This document shows positions 1 to 8,471 of a stretch of 64,000 bases of DNA, piece by piece. Source of the DNA: Rhodococcus sp. AW25M09 (GTDB taxonomy: Bacteria > Actinomycetota > Actinomycetes > Mycobacteriales > Mycobacteriaceae); assembly GCF_000333955.1 (NCBI RefSeq), contig NZ_CAPS01000009.1, forward strand, positions 1 to 64,000, written 5' to 3'. The notes beneath the pieces are model-generated. The model worked only from the letters and a program-made list of their open reading frames with translations. It ran no database searches and was not told the origin of the DNA. The number at the start of each line of letters is the position of its first letter. Within the stretch, counting starts at the first letter, position 1. The position numbers and the translations under genes were made by a program.

Positions 1-1201
1 TCCCCGGCCGGGTGCCCGTGTAGATGCCCGGAATCCGAAAGCGTAGTGGCGATTCTTCGTATTCCTCGAGGGCATGTGCGGTCCACCCGACCATGCGTGC
101 GAATGCGAACAGCATTTCCGGCGTATCCGGCCTGAGCCCGTAGGCACAGGTGAACGTGGCGAGAGCGAAATCCGAGTTGGGAAACGTATCGAATCGATCG
201 CTCACCTCCTCGATGACGACATCTGCAGCCGCGATCACGGCGGTTTGCGCACCGTGAGCGGGGTCGCGGAGCACCCGAAGTAGTTCCTCGGCGCGGGGGT
301 CTCGATCCGTGTACACGACGTGCCCAAAGCCGGGGACTCCCGTTCCTGACCTCAATTGTGTTGCAATAGCGGCTATCGGATCGTCGATCGCCGTCATCAA
401 GAACCGATAGACGGGATCGGCAGCCGAACCGTGCAGGGGCCCGTCGATGCATCCGAGCCCCGCTGCGAGAACCGAATAGAGATTGGCCCGGGTACTCGCA
501 GCCACCCGGACTCCGAGCGTCGACGCAGCAAGTCCGTGATCGGCCATCAACACCAGCGCAACCTGCAGTGGCGCGAGGCCGCGCGGGTCGGACTCTTCGG
601 ATTTTATTGCTGCCCAGATAGATTCGGCCACGGACTGTTGCGGGGCCACGCCAACGAGGGCCGCTGCCACTGTTGCCAGCAGGTGGCCCGCCTCGCGGAC
701 GACCGACGTGTACCCGGTGTCGAAACGCAGTGGGCGGTAGGTGGACGCGATGTCGACGGCGATACGTATCCGGTCCATCGACCGAGAATCCGGTGCCATG
801 AGTCCTACGGCTTCTCGACACCGTTGCACCACAACGGGATCAGCGTCGAACTGCACGTCGTCGAGCAGTTCGCCGGTCCAGACGAAGTGCGCGACCGACT
901 CGAACGGGTGCGAGCTCAGTTCGACCGCGTCACGGCCACGAAAGTAGAGATGCCCGTCGTCGAGCAACGTGATCTGGGTCCGAATACGTTCCACTGCACC
1001 GATGTCGGTGCGGCGGGCCGTGTCGCGGCCGGCGAGCGCTTCCACCTCGTCGACGTCGAACACGCTCCCGCGCACTCCGGACAATCGGCTGCTGGTCAAC
1101 AATCCGCGGCTGACGTAGGCGTACACGGTCTCCGGTTTGACGCCCAGCCGCGCCGCGGCCTGGGAGGTGGTGAGCAGATTTCGTCCGTCGGAGGGTGCCA
1201 T
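1..1201 (-). CDS. Citrate synthase-family enzyme with N-terminal helix-turn-helix (3' end outside window)
   Basis: About 400 residues are visible on the minus strand, starting at ATG 1201 and running off the left edge without a stop. The first 40 or so residues form a MerR/excisionase-like helix-turn-helix (LLTTSQAAARLGVKPETVYA), followed by a citrate synthase fold with the motifs GPLHGSAADP and GFGHVVYTDRDPR around the active-site histidines. The family condenses acetyl-CoA (or propionyl-CoA) with oxaloacetate. The HTH suggests DNA binding or autoregulation, which is inference. It is divergent from a second, HTH-less citrate synthase, and the shared 90-bp gap holds direct repeats. Citrate versus methylcitrate synthase cannot be decided here. 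Confidence 0.85.
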   Translation of the reverse strand, partial: MAPSDGRNLLTTSQAAARLGVKPETVYAYVSRGLLTSSRLSGVRGSVFDVDEVEALAGRDTARRTDIGAVERIRTQITLLDDGHLYFRGRDAVELSSHPFESVAHFVWTGELLDDVQFDADPVVVQRCREAVGLMAPDSRSMDRIRIAVDIASTYRPLRFDTGYTSVVREAGHLLATVAAALVGVAPQQSVAESIWAAIKSEESDPRGLAPLQVALVLMADHGLAASTLGVRVAASTRANLYSVLAAGLGCIDGPLHGSAADPVYRFLMTAIDDPIAAIATQLRSGTGVPGFGHVVYTDRDPRAEELLRVLRDPAHGAQTAVIAAADVVIEEVSDRFDTFPNSDFALATFTCAYGLRPDTPEMLFAFARMVGWTAHALEEYEESPLRFRIPGIYTGTRPG

Positions 1202-1211
1202 CTTCACACTT

Positions 1212-1251
1212 TCACATTGACTCGATCAACATTGACAACAATCAACATTAA
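1212..1251. promoter_or_regulatory. Direct-repeat operator between divergent citrate synthase genes
   Basis: TCAACATT occurs at 1226-1233 and again at 1242-1249, 16 bp apart. A degenerate copy (TCACATTGA) lies at 1212-1220. The repeats fill the gap between the two divergent citrate synthase starts, the normal place for a shared operator. The bound factor is unknown; the HTH domain of the left-hand enzyme is one candidate. Confidence 0.4.
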
Positions 1252-1291
1252 CGCGGATCGTGGGGGTTGACCAGCGCAAAGGAGATCAGTC

Positions 1292-2437
1292 ATGACCGTT
1301 CTCGAAGCCCCGCGAGGGCTCCACAACGTCGTCGTCACCACCACGTCGATCGGCGACGTGCGGGGGGACGAGGGTTTCTATCATTACCGCCAGTACTCGG
1401 CGATCGACATCGCGCGCACTCTGACATTCGAGGACGCATGGTTCCTCATGGTCGAGGGTCGGTTGCCGGACGATTCCGAGCGAGTCGAGTTTCTGCGTGC
1501 GGTGGCACCACTGCGAAAGCTACCGGACGACGTCGCCGCGGCCGTGAAGACTGTGGCGCGATCAGGCCCCGAGCAGCCACTTCTCGCGTTACGGACGGTG
1601 TTGTCGGGGATGGCAGGTGCGATACCGCTCTACGAATCGTCGGAGTCGGACAAGCGCGCGACCGCACAGCGCCTGTGCGCGATGACTCCGACCATTTTGG
1701 CTGCGGTGCACAGGATTCGGTCCGGTAAGGAACCCATCGAGCCGCGCGAGGATCTGACGACGGCTCAGAATTGGTTGTTCATGATCACCGGAGATGTGCC
1801 CGCTACCGATCGTGCCCGAGCCGTCGATCGCTACCTGACCGCCACGATCGATCACGGATTCAACGCATCGACGTTCACTGCGCGAGTCGTGGCGTCCACA
1901 GGCTCGGATATCGCCTCGGCCGTGTGTGCTGCCATCGGCGCCTTTGCCGGACCACTCCACGGGGGCGCTCCCGATCGCGCCCTGGACGGACTGGACGAGA
2001 TTGCCGATGTCGAGTCGGCCGATGCGTGGGCACGCTCGAAAATCACGGCCGGCGAACGCATCATGGGGTTCGGGCATCCGGTGTACAGGACCGATGATCC
2101 CCGGTCGGTGATGCTCCGCGAGACGGCGCAGGAGATGGGCGGTGAGTTGATCGACAAGGCCGTGCAGGTCGAGAAGGTCATCATCGCTGCGCTCGCAGAT
2201 CTGAAGCCGGATCGGAAGCTGTACGCCAATGTCGAGTACTACGCAGGCGTCGTGATGGAACTGTGCGGAATCCCTCGCTCGATGTTCACCCCCACCTTCG
2301 CGTGCAGTCGAATGATCGGGTGGTGCGCCAACATCGTCGAGCAGTCCCACGACAACAAGATCATCCGCCCGATCGCCCGCTACGACGGTCCAGTGCCTTC
2401 GGCAGTGGCACGGTTGAGTTCCACCCAGGGCTCTTGA
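1292..2437 (+). CDS. Citrate synthase (citrate synthase 2-like)
   Basis: A 381-residue citrate synthase with the active-site segments GPLHGGAPDRAL (near residue 220) and GFGHPVYRTDDPR (near 260), and a C-terminal CxR-containing region. It condenses acetyl-CoA and oxaloacetate in the cytosol, or acts as methylcitrate synthase if propionyl-CoA is the substrate. The ATG at 1292 has a strong AAAGGAG site about 8 bp upstream. It is divergently paired with the HTH-fused paralogue. The family call is secure; the substrate is not. Confidence 0.92.
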   Translation: MTVLEAPRGLHNVVVTTTSIGDVRGDEGFYHYRQYSAIDIARTLTFEDAWFLMVEGRLPDDSERVEFLRAVAPLRKLPDDVAAAVKTVARSGPEQPLLALRTVLSGMAGAIPLYESSESDKRATAQRLCAMTPTILAAVHRIRSGKEPIEPREDLTTAQNWLFMITGDVPATDRARAVDRYLTATIDHGFNASTFTARVVASTGSDIASAVCAAIGAFAGPLHGGAPDRALDGLDEIADVESADAWARSKITAGERIMGFGHPVYRTDDPRSVMLRETAQEMGGELIDKAVQVEKVIIAALADLKPDRKLYANVEYYAGVVMELCGIPRSMFTPTFACSRMIGWCANIVEQSHDNKIIRPIARYDGPVPSAVARLSSTQGS

Positions 2438-2501
2438 GCACGCCACTGCGGCGCAGCCGCAATTCGGTATGCAATCATGGATGTGCGCCTCGGCGCGCAG
2501 C

Positions 2502-2558
2502 GGCGGTGGGGCTCGCCGTAACCGAACCTCGGCCTTCGAGCCGACAACAGTCCCTGTC
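2502..2558 (+). ncRNA. Probable fluoride (crcB-motif) riboswitch
   Basis: The leader before the crcB pair reads GGCG-GTGGGGCT-CGCC (2502-2517), then GTAACCG, then a hairpin with arms TCGGC and GCCGA (about 2529-2544), then CAACAGTCCCTGTC (to 2558). GGGGCT can pair with AGTCCC, forming the expected pseudoknot. This order (P1, AACCG, P3 hairpin, pseudoknot strand) matches the known fluoride riboswitch. One conserved base differs (GGTGG instead of GATGG). It lies about 40 bp before the first crcB start. I folded it by eye only. Confidence 0.55.
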
Positions 2559-2594
2559 TCGGCAGTCGCATGTCCGCAGATAGGGAGCAGGTAA

Positions 2595-3095
2595 ATGAAC
2601 GATTTCGACGAGATGCACGGCGGTGCCGCCGACCGATCCGTGCCAGTTGACCCGGACAGCCCGACACCATCGCGTCCACTACATATCCAGCCCGCTGCGA
2701 TCGCCGCGGTAGCACTCGGCGGTCTGGTGGGCACCGGCATTCGCTACGGGGCGGAGTCGGCGTTCCCAACCGGCTCCGGCTCGTTCCCGTTCACCACCCT
2801 CCTCATCAATCTCACCGGAGCCTTCGTCCTGGGGATGTTGTTGGAACGGCTCGTGCTGTCCGGTCCCGATGACGGCTGGCGACGTCGAATCCGGCTGTGC
2901 GTCGGCACCGGGGTACTCGGCTCGTACACCACCTACAGTTCGTTCGCCCTCGAGACCGTGGAGTTGCTGCGAGACCATCGAGTGGTGGCGGCCGGGGTGT
3001 ACATGGCCGTCAGCGTGATCATCGGCACGATCGCTGCCGGAGCGGGCATCGTTCTCGCACAACGAATCGGGTCCCGGGCGGAGGAGCAGCGATGA
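2595..3095 (+). CDS. crcB: Fluoride ion channel/exporter CrcB, first subunit
   Basis: A 166-residue membrane protein with four predicted hydrophobic helices and CrcB/Fluc signatures: a GTGIRYG segment, FPFTTLLINLTGAFVLGML, and GTGVLGSYTTYSSFALETVEL, where the family usually has G-TTFS. The first 35 residues are a polar N-terminal extension. Actinobacterial Fluc channels are often pairs of adjacent genes forming a heterodimer, and this gene overlaps the next crcB by 4 bp (ATGA). The putative fluoride riboswitch upstream supports the role of expelling fluoride from the cytoplasm. Confidence 0.9.
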   Translation: MNDFDEMHGGAADRSVPVDPDSPTPSRPLHIQPAAIAAVALGGLVGTGIRYGAESAFPTGSGSFPFTTLLINLTGAFVLGMLLERLVLSGPDDGWRRRIRLCVGTGVLGSYTTYSSFALETVELLRDHRVVAAGVYMAVSVIIGTIAAGAGIVLAQRIGSRAEEQR

Positions 3096-3460
3096 TCGCA
3101 CTGTGGGTTGTTCTCGCCGGAAGTGCTGGGGCAGTGAGCAGATTCGTGCTCGACGGCGTCATCCGATCGCGACTGAAGACCGACTTTCCCTTCGCCACAG
3201 TGTTGATCAACGTGACAGGGTCGGCGATCCTCGGTGTGGTGGCGGGGTTGGTGGCGTTTCGTTCGGCACCGGAGCAGGTACAGGCGATCGTCGGCGTCGG
3301 ATTCTGTGGCGGCTTCACCACTTTCAGTACCGCGAGCGTGGAGACAGTTCGACTGCTCGAACGACGCCTCTACAGACCCGCGGCATACAACGCCATCGGT
3401 ACGGCACTAGCTACCACCGCAGTGGCCGGCGCGGCAATGGTTGCAGCGGCGTACATCTGA
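3092..3460 (+). CDS. crcB: Fluoride ion channel/exporter CrcB, second subunit
   Basis: A 122-residue protein with four hydrophobic helices and a canonical Fluc core: a VSRFVLDG segment near residue 15, FPFATVLINVTGSAILG near 35-51, and VGFCGGFTTFSTASVETVRLL near 75. It starts with ATG at 3092, overlapping the stop of the first crcB, with GGAGGAGC upstream, so the two are translationally coupled. A longer frame starting at 2897 is only overlap with the previous gene. It is expected to pair with the first CrcB as a heterodimeric fluoride channel. Confidence 0.92.
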   Translation: MIALWVVLAGSAGAVSRFVLDGVIRSRLKTDFPFATVLINVTGSAILGVVAGLVAFRSAPEQVQAIVGVGFCGGFTTFSTASVETVRLLERRLYRPAAYNAIGTALATTAVAGAAMVAAAYI

Positions 3461-3526
3461 GGGCGATGTCGAGCACAGTGGCCCCGAGGGTCGTGCGGAC
3501 ACCGCGACCCTGCCGGAGCCACAGAA

Positions 3527-5011
3527 TCATCGGGTTTCGAGAAGATCCTTCTTGGTGATCTTTCCGACGGAGTTCTTGGGCAGCGCGTCGTGGACGTCGA
3601 TACGAGCAGGCCGTTTGTACTTGGCAAGATTCATTTCACAATGCGCAGCCAACAACTCGACCGAGATTGCTCGGCCGGTTCGTGCCACTACGTGCGCGAC
3701 CGGAACCTCCCCGTAGATGGCGTGCGGTTCGCCGACGACCGCGGCCTCGAGAACGTCCGGGTGGGTTTGAAGGACATGCTCGATCTCGCTGGGCGCGATG
3801 TTCTCTCCACCTCGGATGATCATGTCTTTGAGCCGATCGACAAGTGTGAGATAGCCGTCGCCGTCGAGGTATCCGATGTCGCCGGTGTGCAGCCAACCAT
3901 CGCGGATGGTGTTTTCGGTGATCTCGGGTAGGCCGAGATACCCGCGCATGACCGTTGCTCCGCGCACGAGCACTTCTCCCGTGTGCCCGGGGTTGTCGTT
4001 CGGCCCGTCCGGTGTATCGATAGCGATGGCGATACCTGGAAGCGCGATTCCCACGGTGCCGGGCTTCCGTGGTCCAGCTGGCGGATTGATGGTCGCTGCG
4101 ACCGTGCATTCGGACAATCCATACCCTTCCACGACGGGGATGCCGAACGTCGACTCGACCGAGGCGATCAAGCCGGCCGGCATCGGGGCAGCGCCGCAAA
4201 TAGCAAAACGCAGCGACGAAAGATCGTGCTCGGTGCGCCCTCGGTCCGCCAGAAGCGAGTACATGGTCGGTACTGCGGAAAAATAGGTGGGTTTGACGTG
4301 TTCGATGTTGCCCCAGAACGAATCCGGGGAGAATCGATCGGCAACGTGAACGTTGCCGCCTGCACGCAACGGAGCCACGGTGCCGACGACGAGTCCGTTG
4401 CAGTGGAACAGAGGCAATATCAACAGGCTGGTGTCCTGCTCGCTCAAGTCGCAGGCCGAAACGATTGCGGCACTCATGGAGTCGATGTTGCTGTGGGTCA
4501 GGACGCATCCTTTCGGGCGACCTGTCGTTCCTGAGGTGTAGACGATCAACGCGGGGTCCTCGGCGGTGACGGCCGCTGCTCGGGTATCCGACGCGGGCTG
4601 GGGAGTGTCACCTTCCGCGTCGACGTCGAAGTGTCCTATTCGGAGTTCGGAGGCAAGAGAGTGTGCACGCCGTTCGCCGACGATCACTCGCGCATCCGAG
4701 TCCGCGAGCTGGTAGCGAACCTCCTCGTCGGTCAGCGCCGGGTTGATCGGTGTCATCGTCGCCCCCGCCGCCCAGCTGGCGTACATGGCGACGATCACGT
4801 CGATTCGGTTCGGGAGCAGAACCGCCACCACGTCTCCGGGCTCGACCCCCAATCCGACGAGACGGCGGGCCGCACCGGCGACCGCGATACCGAATTCTTC
4901 GTTGGTCATTCGCCCATCGGAATCGGACAGGCATTGTCCATCCGGGTCGTGCTCGATGCGGGCGTACAGCGAATCCAGCACAGGCACGGAGGTGGCTAGA
5001 GGTGACAGCAT
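3527..5011 (-). CDS. Class I adenylate-forming acyl-CoA synthetase (AMP-dependent ligase)
   Basis: A 494-residue ANL-superfamily enzyme. The P-loop-like A3 motif VYTSGTTGRPKG is at about residues 158-169, GYGLSECT near 300, the YLDGDGYLTLVDRLKDMII hinge region near 390-410, and the catalytic C-terminal lysine lies in NSVGKITKKDLL close to the end. The family activates a carboxylic acid to acyl-AMP and then acyl-CoA; the substrate cannot be read here. It is divergent from the PucR regulator, which may control it. It lies 29 kb from the NRPS genes, so I do not link it to them. Confidence 0.88.
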   Translation of the reverse strand: MLSPLATSVPVLDSLYARIEHDPDGQCLSDSDGRMTNEEFGIAVAGAARRLVGLGVEPGDVVAVLLPNRIDVIVAMYASWAAGATMTPINPALTDEEVRYQLADSDARVIVGERRAHSLASELRIGHFDVDAEGDTPQPASDTRAAAVTAEDPALIVYTSGTTGRPKGCVLTHSNIDSMSAAIVSACDLSEQDTSLLILPLFHCNGLVVGTVAPLRAGGNVHVADRFSPDSFWGNIEHVKPTYFSAVPTMYSLLADRGRTEHDLSSLRFAICGAAPMPAGLIASVESTFGIPVVEGYGLSECTVAATINPPAGPRKPGTVGIALPGIAIAIDTPDGPNDNPGHTGEVLVRGATVMRGYLGLPEITENTIRDGWLHTGDIGYLDGDGYLTLVDRLKDMIIRGGENIAPSEIEHVLQTHPDVLEAAVVGEPHAIYGEVPVAHVVARTGRAISVELLAAHCEMNLAKYKRPARIDVHDALPKNSVGKITKKDLLETR

Positions 5012-5106
5012 GTGACGTAGGTTACCGGTACGGTTTCATTGAATCTTCGTTCCCGCAGCACAAAATGCTCGTTGCACCTTGTTTCCTCGAATCATGAAGG
5101 ATCACC

Positions 5107-6414
5107 ATGATCGCACCGACCGACCCCTCTCCCGACGCCTCGAACACGGTGCGCGCACATGTGGCCGCAGTTGCAGCCATGCTGAACGCCGACCTGTCTA
5201 CGTTGGTCGGCGAGATGCGAGCATCACTGGCCAGCGAGATCGCGGAGTTGAACAGCGAACCGTCGCTGATCGACCTATTGGGTTCGAGCATCGAAGGAAA
5301 TGTCGACACCATCCTGCATGCTCTGCAGTACAACATCGGCGAAGACGGCTTCGAGCCACCGGCAGCAGCCTTCGAATACGCGAGACGGCTGGCCCAGTGG
5401 GGTGTCTCGGTCAACGCTCTCGTGCGCGCCTATCGGCTGGGTCAACAATTTCTGATCGGTCGAGCGTTCGAAACGTCACTGGCAATCGACACATCGGACA
5501 GTATTCGGGTCCGCGCTCATGACCTGATCGTGGATTCGGTGTTCGACTACATCGACTGGATCTCCCAGCGCGTGGTCGTGGTCTACGAAACCGAGCGGGA
5601 ATCGTGGCTTGCGGACCGCGAGAACGCCAGACTCGATGCAGTACTCGATCTCCTCGGCGGCACCGGTTCGGTCAAGTCCGTAGAGCGGGTGACCGGCTAC
5701 CGTCTCCACGGTCGCCACCTGGCGGTGGTGGCGTGGACGGATGGAGCGACCATCCGTGACGACCGGCTCCGCCGCTTCACCACCTCTATTCGCAGCTTGG
5801 CCGGCGAACTGGGCAGCCCTGTGCCACCGCTGGTCGTCGGCCGTGACGGCGCGACCGCGTGGGGTTGGATCCAGATCACCGACGGCGACGCCGTGGCAGT
5901 GTTCGACCGACTCAATTCCCGTCCGAGGACGGCAGATGCACCTCTTCTCGCAGCCGGCACAGTTGCCACCGGCGCTGACGGTTTCGTCCATTCCCATCAG
6001 CAGGCGCAGCGCGCGCACCACGTCGCGGTGTTGGGTCGCCGCGGCAGGTCCATCGAACGATACGACGACCCCGGTCTGGCCGTGGTGGATCTGTGCGCGC
6101 ACGATCCGTCGGCGCTGCAGGCCTGGGTCCTCGACGTTCTGGGGCCCGAGTTGGCCGCCGACACCGATCAATCCGAACGTCTGCGCACGACCTTGCGGGT
6201 CTATCTCGCCTGCGAACGCAGCCTGACCGCCGCAGCCTCCGTCATGACCATGCACAAGAACTCGATTCGATACCGCGTCGACAATGCCGAGAAGCTCTTG
6301 CCTACACCCATCTCCGGTAACCGGCTCGCGGTCGAGGTCGCGCTCACCGCCTGTCATTGGCTCGGTGCCCGCGTTCTGACTGATGACCAATTGGTTCCCC
6401 AGCACAAATTGTGA
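5107..6414 (+). CDS. PucR/CdaR-family transcriptional regulator
   Basis: A 435-residue protein. The N-terminal half looks like a sensor region typical of actinobacterial PucR-type regulators, and the middle has the degenerate GGDEF-like fold seen in this family. The C-terminus carries the diagnostic PucR-type HTH (LTAAASVMTMHKNSIRYRVD, near residue 380). The start has AAGGA upstream. It is divergent from the acyl-CoA synthetase and 170 bp before the DUF3556 operon, so either may be its target. The ligand is unknown. Confidence 0.85.
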   Translation: MIAPTDPSPDASNTVRAHVAAVAAMLNADLSTLVGEMRASLASEIAELNSEPSLIDLLGSSIEGNVDTILHALQYNIGEDGFEPPAAAFEYARRLAQWGVSVNALVRAYRLGQQFLIGRAFETSLAIDTSDSIRVRAHDLIVDSVFDYIDWISQRVVVVYETERESWLADRENARLDAVLDLLGGTGSVKSVERVTGYRLHGRHLAVVAWTDGATIRDDRLRRFTTSIRSLAGELGSPVPPLVVGRDGATAWGWIQITDGDAVAVFDRLNSRPRTADAPLLAAGTVATGADGFVHSHQQAQRAHHVAVLGRRGRSIERYDDPGLAVVDLCAHDPSALQAWVLDVLGPELAADTDQSERLRTTLRVYLACERSLTAAASVMTMHKNSIRYRVDNAEKLLPTPISGNRLAVEVALTACHWLGARVLTDDQLVPQHKL

Positions 6415-6584
6415 CGCGAGCCTCAGTCTCGTGAGCCATTGGGGTGGCCGATGAGATGGCCGTAGCTTTCTGTGGTGCAGGACACACAGTTCGTCGATCG
6501 GCACCTACGCGGTGTGTATCACTCGACGAGTGGGGCTGGCTCCTGCTTCTCCTTCGTCCGCGCTTGCGCACAGAAAGCTCACAC

Positions 6585-8471
6585 ATGGGATTCAAGAACG
6601 GTCAGTTCCCACCTGTCGACCTCGAGACATTTCTCGATCGACCGCTGCTGGAACGAGTCAAGGCCTTGGCACTGCACTGGGTAGATCACGGATTCGGTTC
6701 ACCGAAAGTGATTCCGACGACATACGTGGTCAAACTCGTCGTGCTCTATCTGGGAGTCGGCTTGACCTTGGTCACGTTGACCTCCGACGTGGGGTTGCCC
6801 TGGCAGGTCGGTCAGTGGTGGAACGAGATCATCGTTTATCAGAAGCTGGTCTTCTGGACGATGCTTCTCGAAACCATCGGTGTCGCGGGTTCATGGGGCC
6901 CTATCGCGGGCAAGTTCAAGCCGATGACCGGTGGCGTGCTGTTCTGGGCGAAACCTGCCACCGTCCGCATGCCGCCGTGGCCGGGCAAGGTGCCCTTCAC
7001 TTCCGGAGATGCCCGCACGCCTCTCGATGTCGTGCTCTACCTTGTTCTGTTGATCAGCTTGGCGATCCCTGTGGTCGCTCCCGGCGCGGCGTCGAGTGCA
7101 CTCGCCTCGCTACTCCCCGACTCGACGGGCACCCTGGTCGACCCGCGCTTGGCGATCGCGCCGATTCTGCTGACAATCGTGCTGGGTCTTCGCGACAAGA
7201 CCATCTTCATTGCCGCGCGCGCCGAGCAGTACGGTCCCCCCATCGTCCTGTTCGCCTTGGTCGGAGCCCTCGGGAACAACGCGATCGTAGATCTCGTCGT
7301 CGGGCTCAAGCTGGTGATCTTTTCGGTGTGGGTCTGCGCCGGAGTGTCCAAGTTCGGAGCGCACTTCGCCAACGTCGTCCCGCCCATGGTCTCCAACAGC
7401 CCCTGCATTCCCACCCGATGGGCCCGCCGCAAGCACTACCGAGATTTCCCGGTCGACATCCGGCCGTCGGCAGCCGCCAAAACCATCGCGCACGTCTTGG
7501 GAACTACCGTCGAGATCGCGGTGCCGATCGTTCTGCTCTTCACCACCAACACCGCGATCGCCCTTGCCGGCGCACTGTTGATGGTCACATTCCACTTGTT
7601 CATCGTCTCGACGTTCCCGCTGGCCGTGCCGCTGGAGTGGAATCTGCTGTTCGCGTACGGGGCCGTCTTCCTGTTCGTCGGTTTCCCTGCAGGACAGGGC
7701 TTCTCGGTGTTCGACGCGTCGCCGTGGTTTGTTGCCGCAGCTCTGTTCTGCCTGTTCTTCTTCCCCGTCCTGGGCAATCTCCGACCCGACCTCGTGGCCT
7801 TCACCCCCTCGATGCGCCAGTATGCAGGCAACTGGGCGTCCGGGCTGTGGGCGTTCGCCCCTGGTACCGAGGACAAGCTCGATCAGATCGTGCGCCCGAC
7901 TCGTAATCAGGTCCGCCAGCTCGAGGCCATGGGGTACCCGCCGGTGGTTGCAGAGATAACGATGCAGCAGACCGTCGCGTGGCGTTCGATGCACAGTCAG
8001 GGCCGCGGACTGCTGTCGCTGCTCATCGACAACATCCCGGACATCGATCGGTTCACCGTGCGTGAAGGCGAATTCGCCTGCAACTCCATCATCGGATTCA
8101 ACTTCGGCGACGGGCATCTCCACGACGCTTCGCTCATCGAGGCGATCCAACGGCGCTGCAACTTCGCACCCGGAGAACTCGTGGTCGCCTGGGTCGAGTC
8201 CCAGCCCATCCACCGAAAGACTCAGTCCTACAAGCTCATCGATGCTGCACTCGGGGTGATAGAAACGGGCACCTGGAACGTGGACGATGCAGTCTCGACG
8301 CAGCCCTGGCTACCCGACGGCCCCATTCCCATGAATGTCACGTGGCGTCGTCGGTCCGGCTCCGCACCGTCCCGCCACTCCACCGATGCCCCAGCGGCAC
8401 CGTCGGCTGCCCCTATGCCGAACACGATGCCGCGCCGAACGGCTGCGACCGCAGGGGATTCGACGCTGTGA
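6585..8471 (+). CDS. DUF3556 multi-pass membrane protein
   Basis: I choose ATG 6585 (MGFKNGQFPPVDLETFLDRP), which fits the family start; an upstream in-frame extension to 6444 has no family-like content. This gives 628 residues with about ten hydrophobic segments between residues 45 and 420, then a soluble C-terminal domain of about 200 residues. It looks like the DUF3556 proteins of Rhodococcus and Mycobacterium, whose activity is unknown. Its stop overlaps the next gene's GTG start, so it is co-transcribed with an FAD oxidoreductase and probably an SDR. The last 50 residues are proline/alanine-rich and low in complexity. Confidence 0.75.
   Translation: MGFKNGQFPPVDLETFLDRPLLERVKALALHWVDHGFGSPKVIPTTYVVKLVVLYLGVGLTLVTLTSDVGLPWQVGQWWNEIIVYQKLVFWTMLLETIGVAGSWGPIAGKFKPMTGGVLFWAKPATVRMPPWPGKVPFTSGDARTPLDVVLYLVLLISLAIPVVAPGAASSALASLLPDSTGTLVDPRLAIAPILLTIVLGLRDKTIFIAARAEQYGPPIVLFALVGALGNNAIVDLVVGLKLVIFSVWVCAGVSKFGAHFANVVPPMVSNSPCIPTRWARRKHYRDFPVDIRPSAAAKTIAHVLGTTVEIAVPIVLLFTTNTAIALAGALLMVTFHLFIVSTFPLAVPLEWNLLFAYGAVFLFVGFPAGQGFSVFDASPWFVAAALFCLFFFPVLGNLRPDLVAFTPSMRQYAGNWASGLWAFAPGTEDKLDQIVRPTRNQVRQLEAMGYPPVVAEITMQQTVAWRSMHSQGRGLLSLLIDNIPDIDRFTVREGEFACNSIIGFNFGDGHLHDASLIEAIQRRCNFAPGELVVAWVESQPIHRKTQSYKLIDAALGVIETGTWNVDDAVSTQPWLPDGPIPMNVTWRRRSGSAPSRHSTDAPAAPSAAPMPNTMPRRTAATAGDSTL

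Noticed and set aside
356-1270. 304-residue plus-strand frame
   Set aside because: It is the opposite strand of the HTH-fused citrate synthase and matches no family.
1589-2740. 383-residue minus-strand frame
   Set aside because: It lies opposite the citrate synthase and has no recognisable domain.
3527-5011. Acyl-CoA synthetase as the lipid-loading partner of the NRPS genes
   Set aside because: It is about 29 kb away next to its own regulator; no positional support.
6444-6584. N-terminal extension of the DUF3556 protein
   Set aside because: The 47 extra residues do not resemble the family, whose members begin near MGFKNGQFP.
7110-8213. 367-residue minus-strand frame
   Set aside because: It is opposite the DUF3556 gene; composition is that of a shadow frame.
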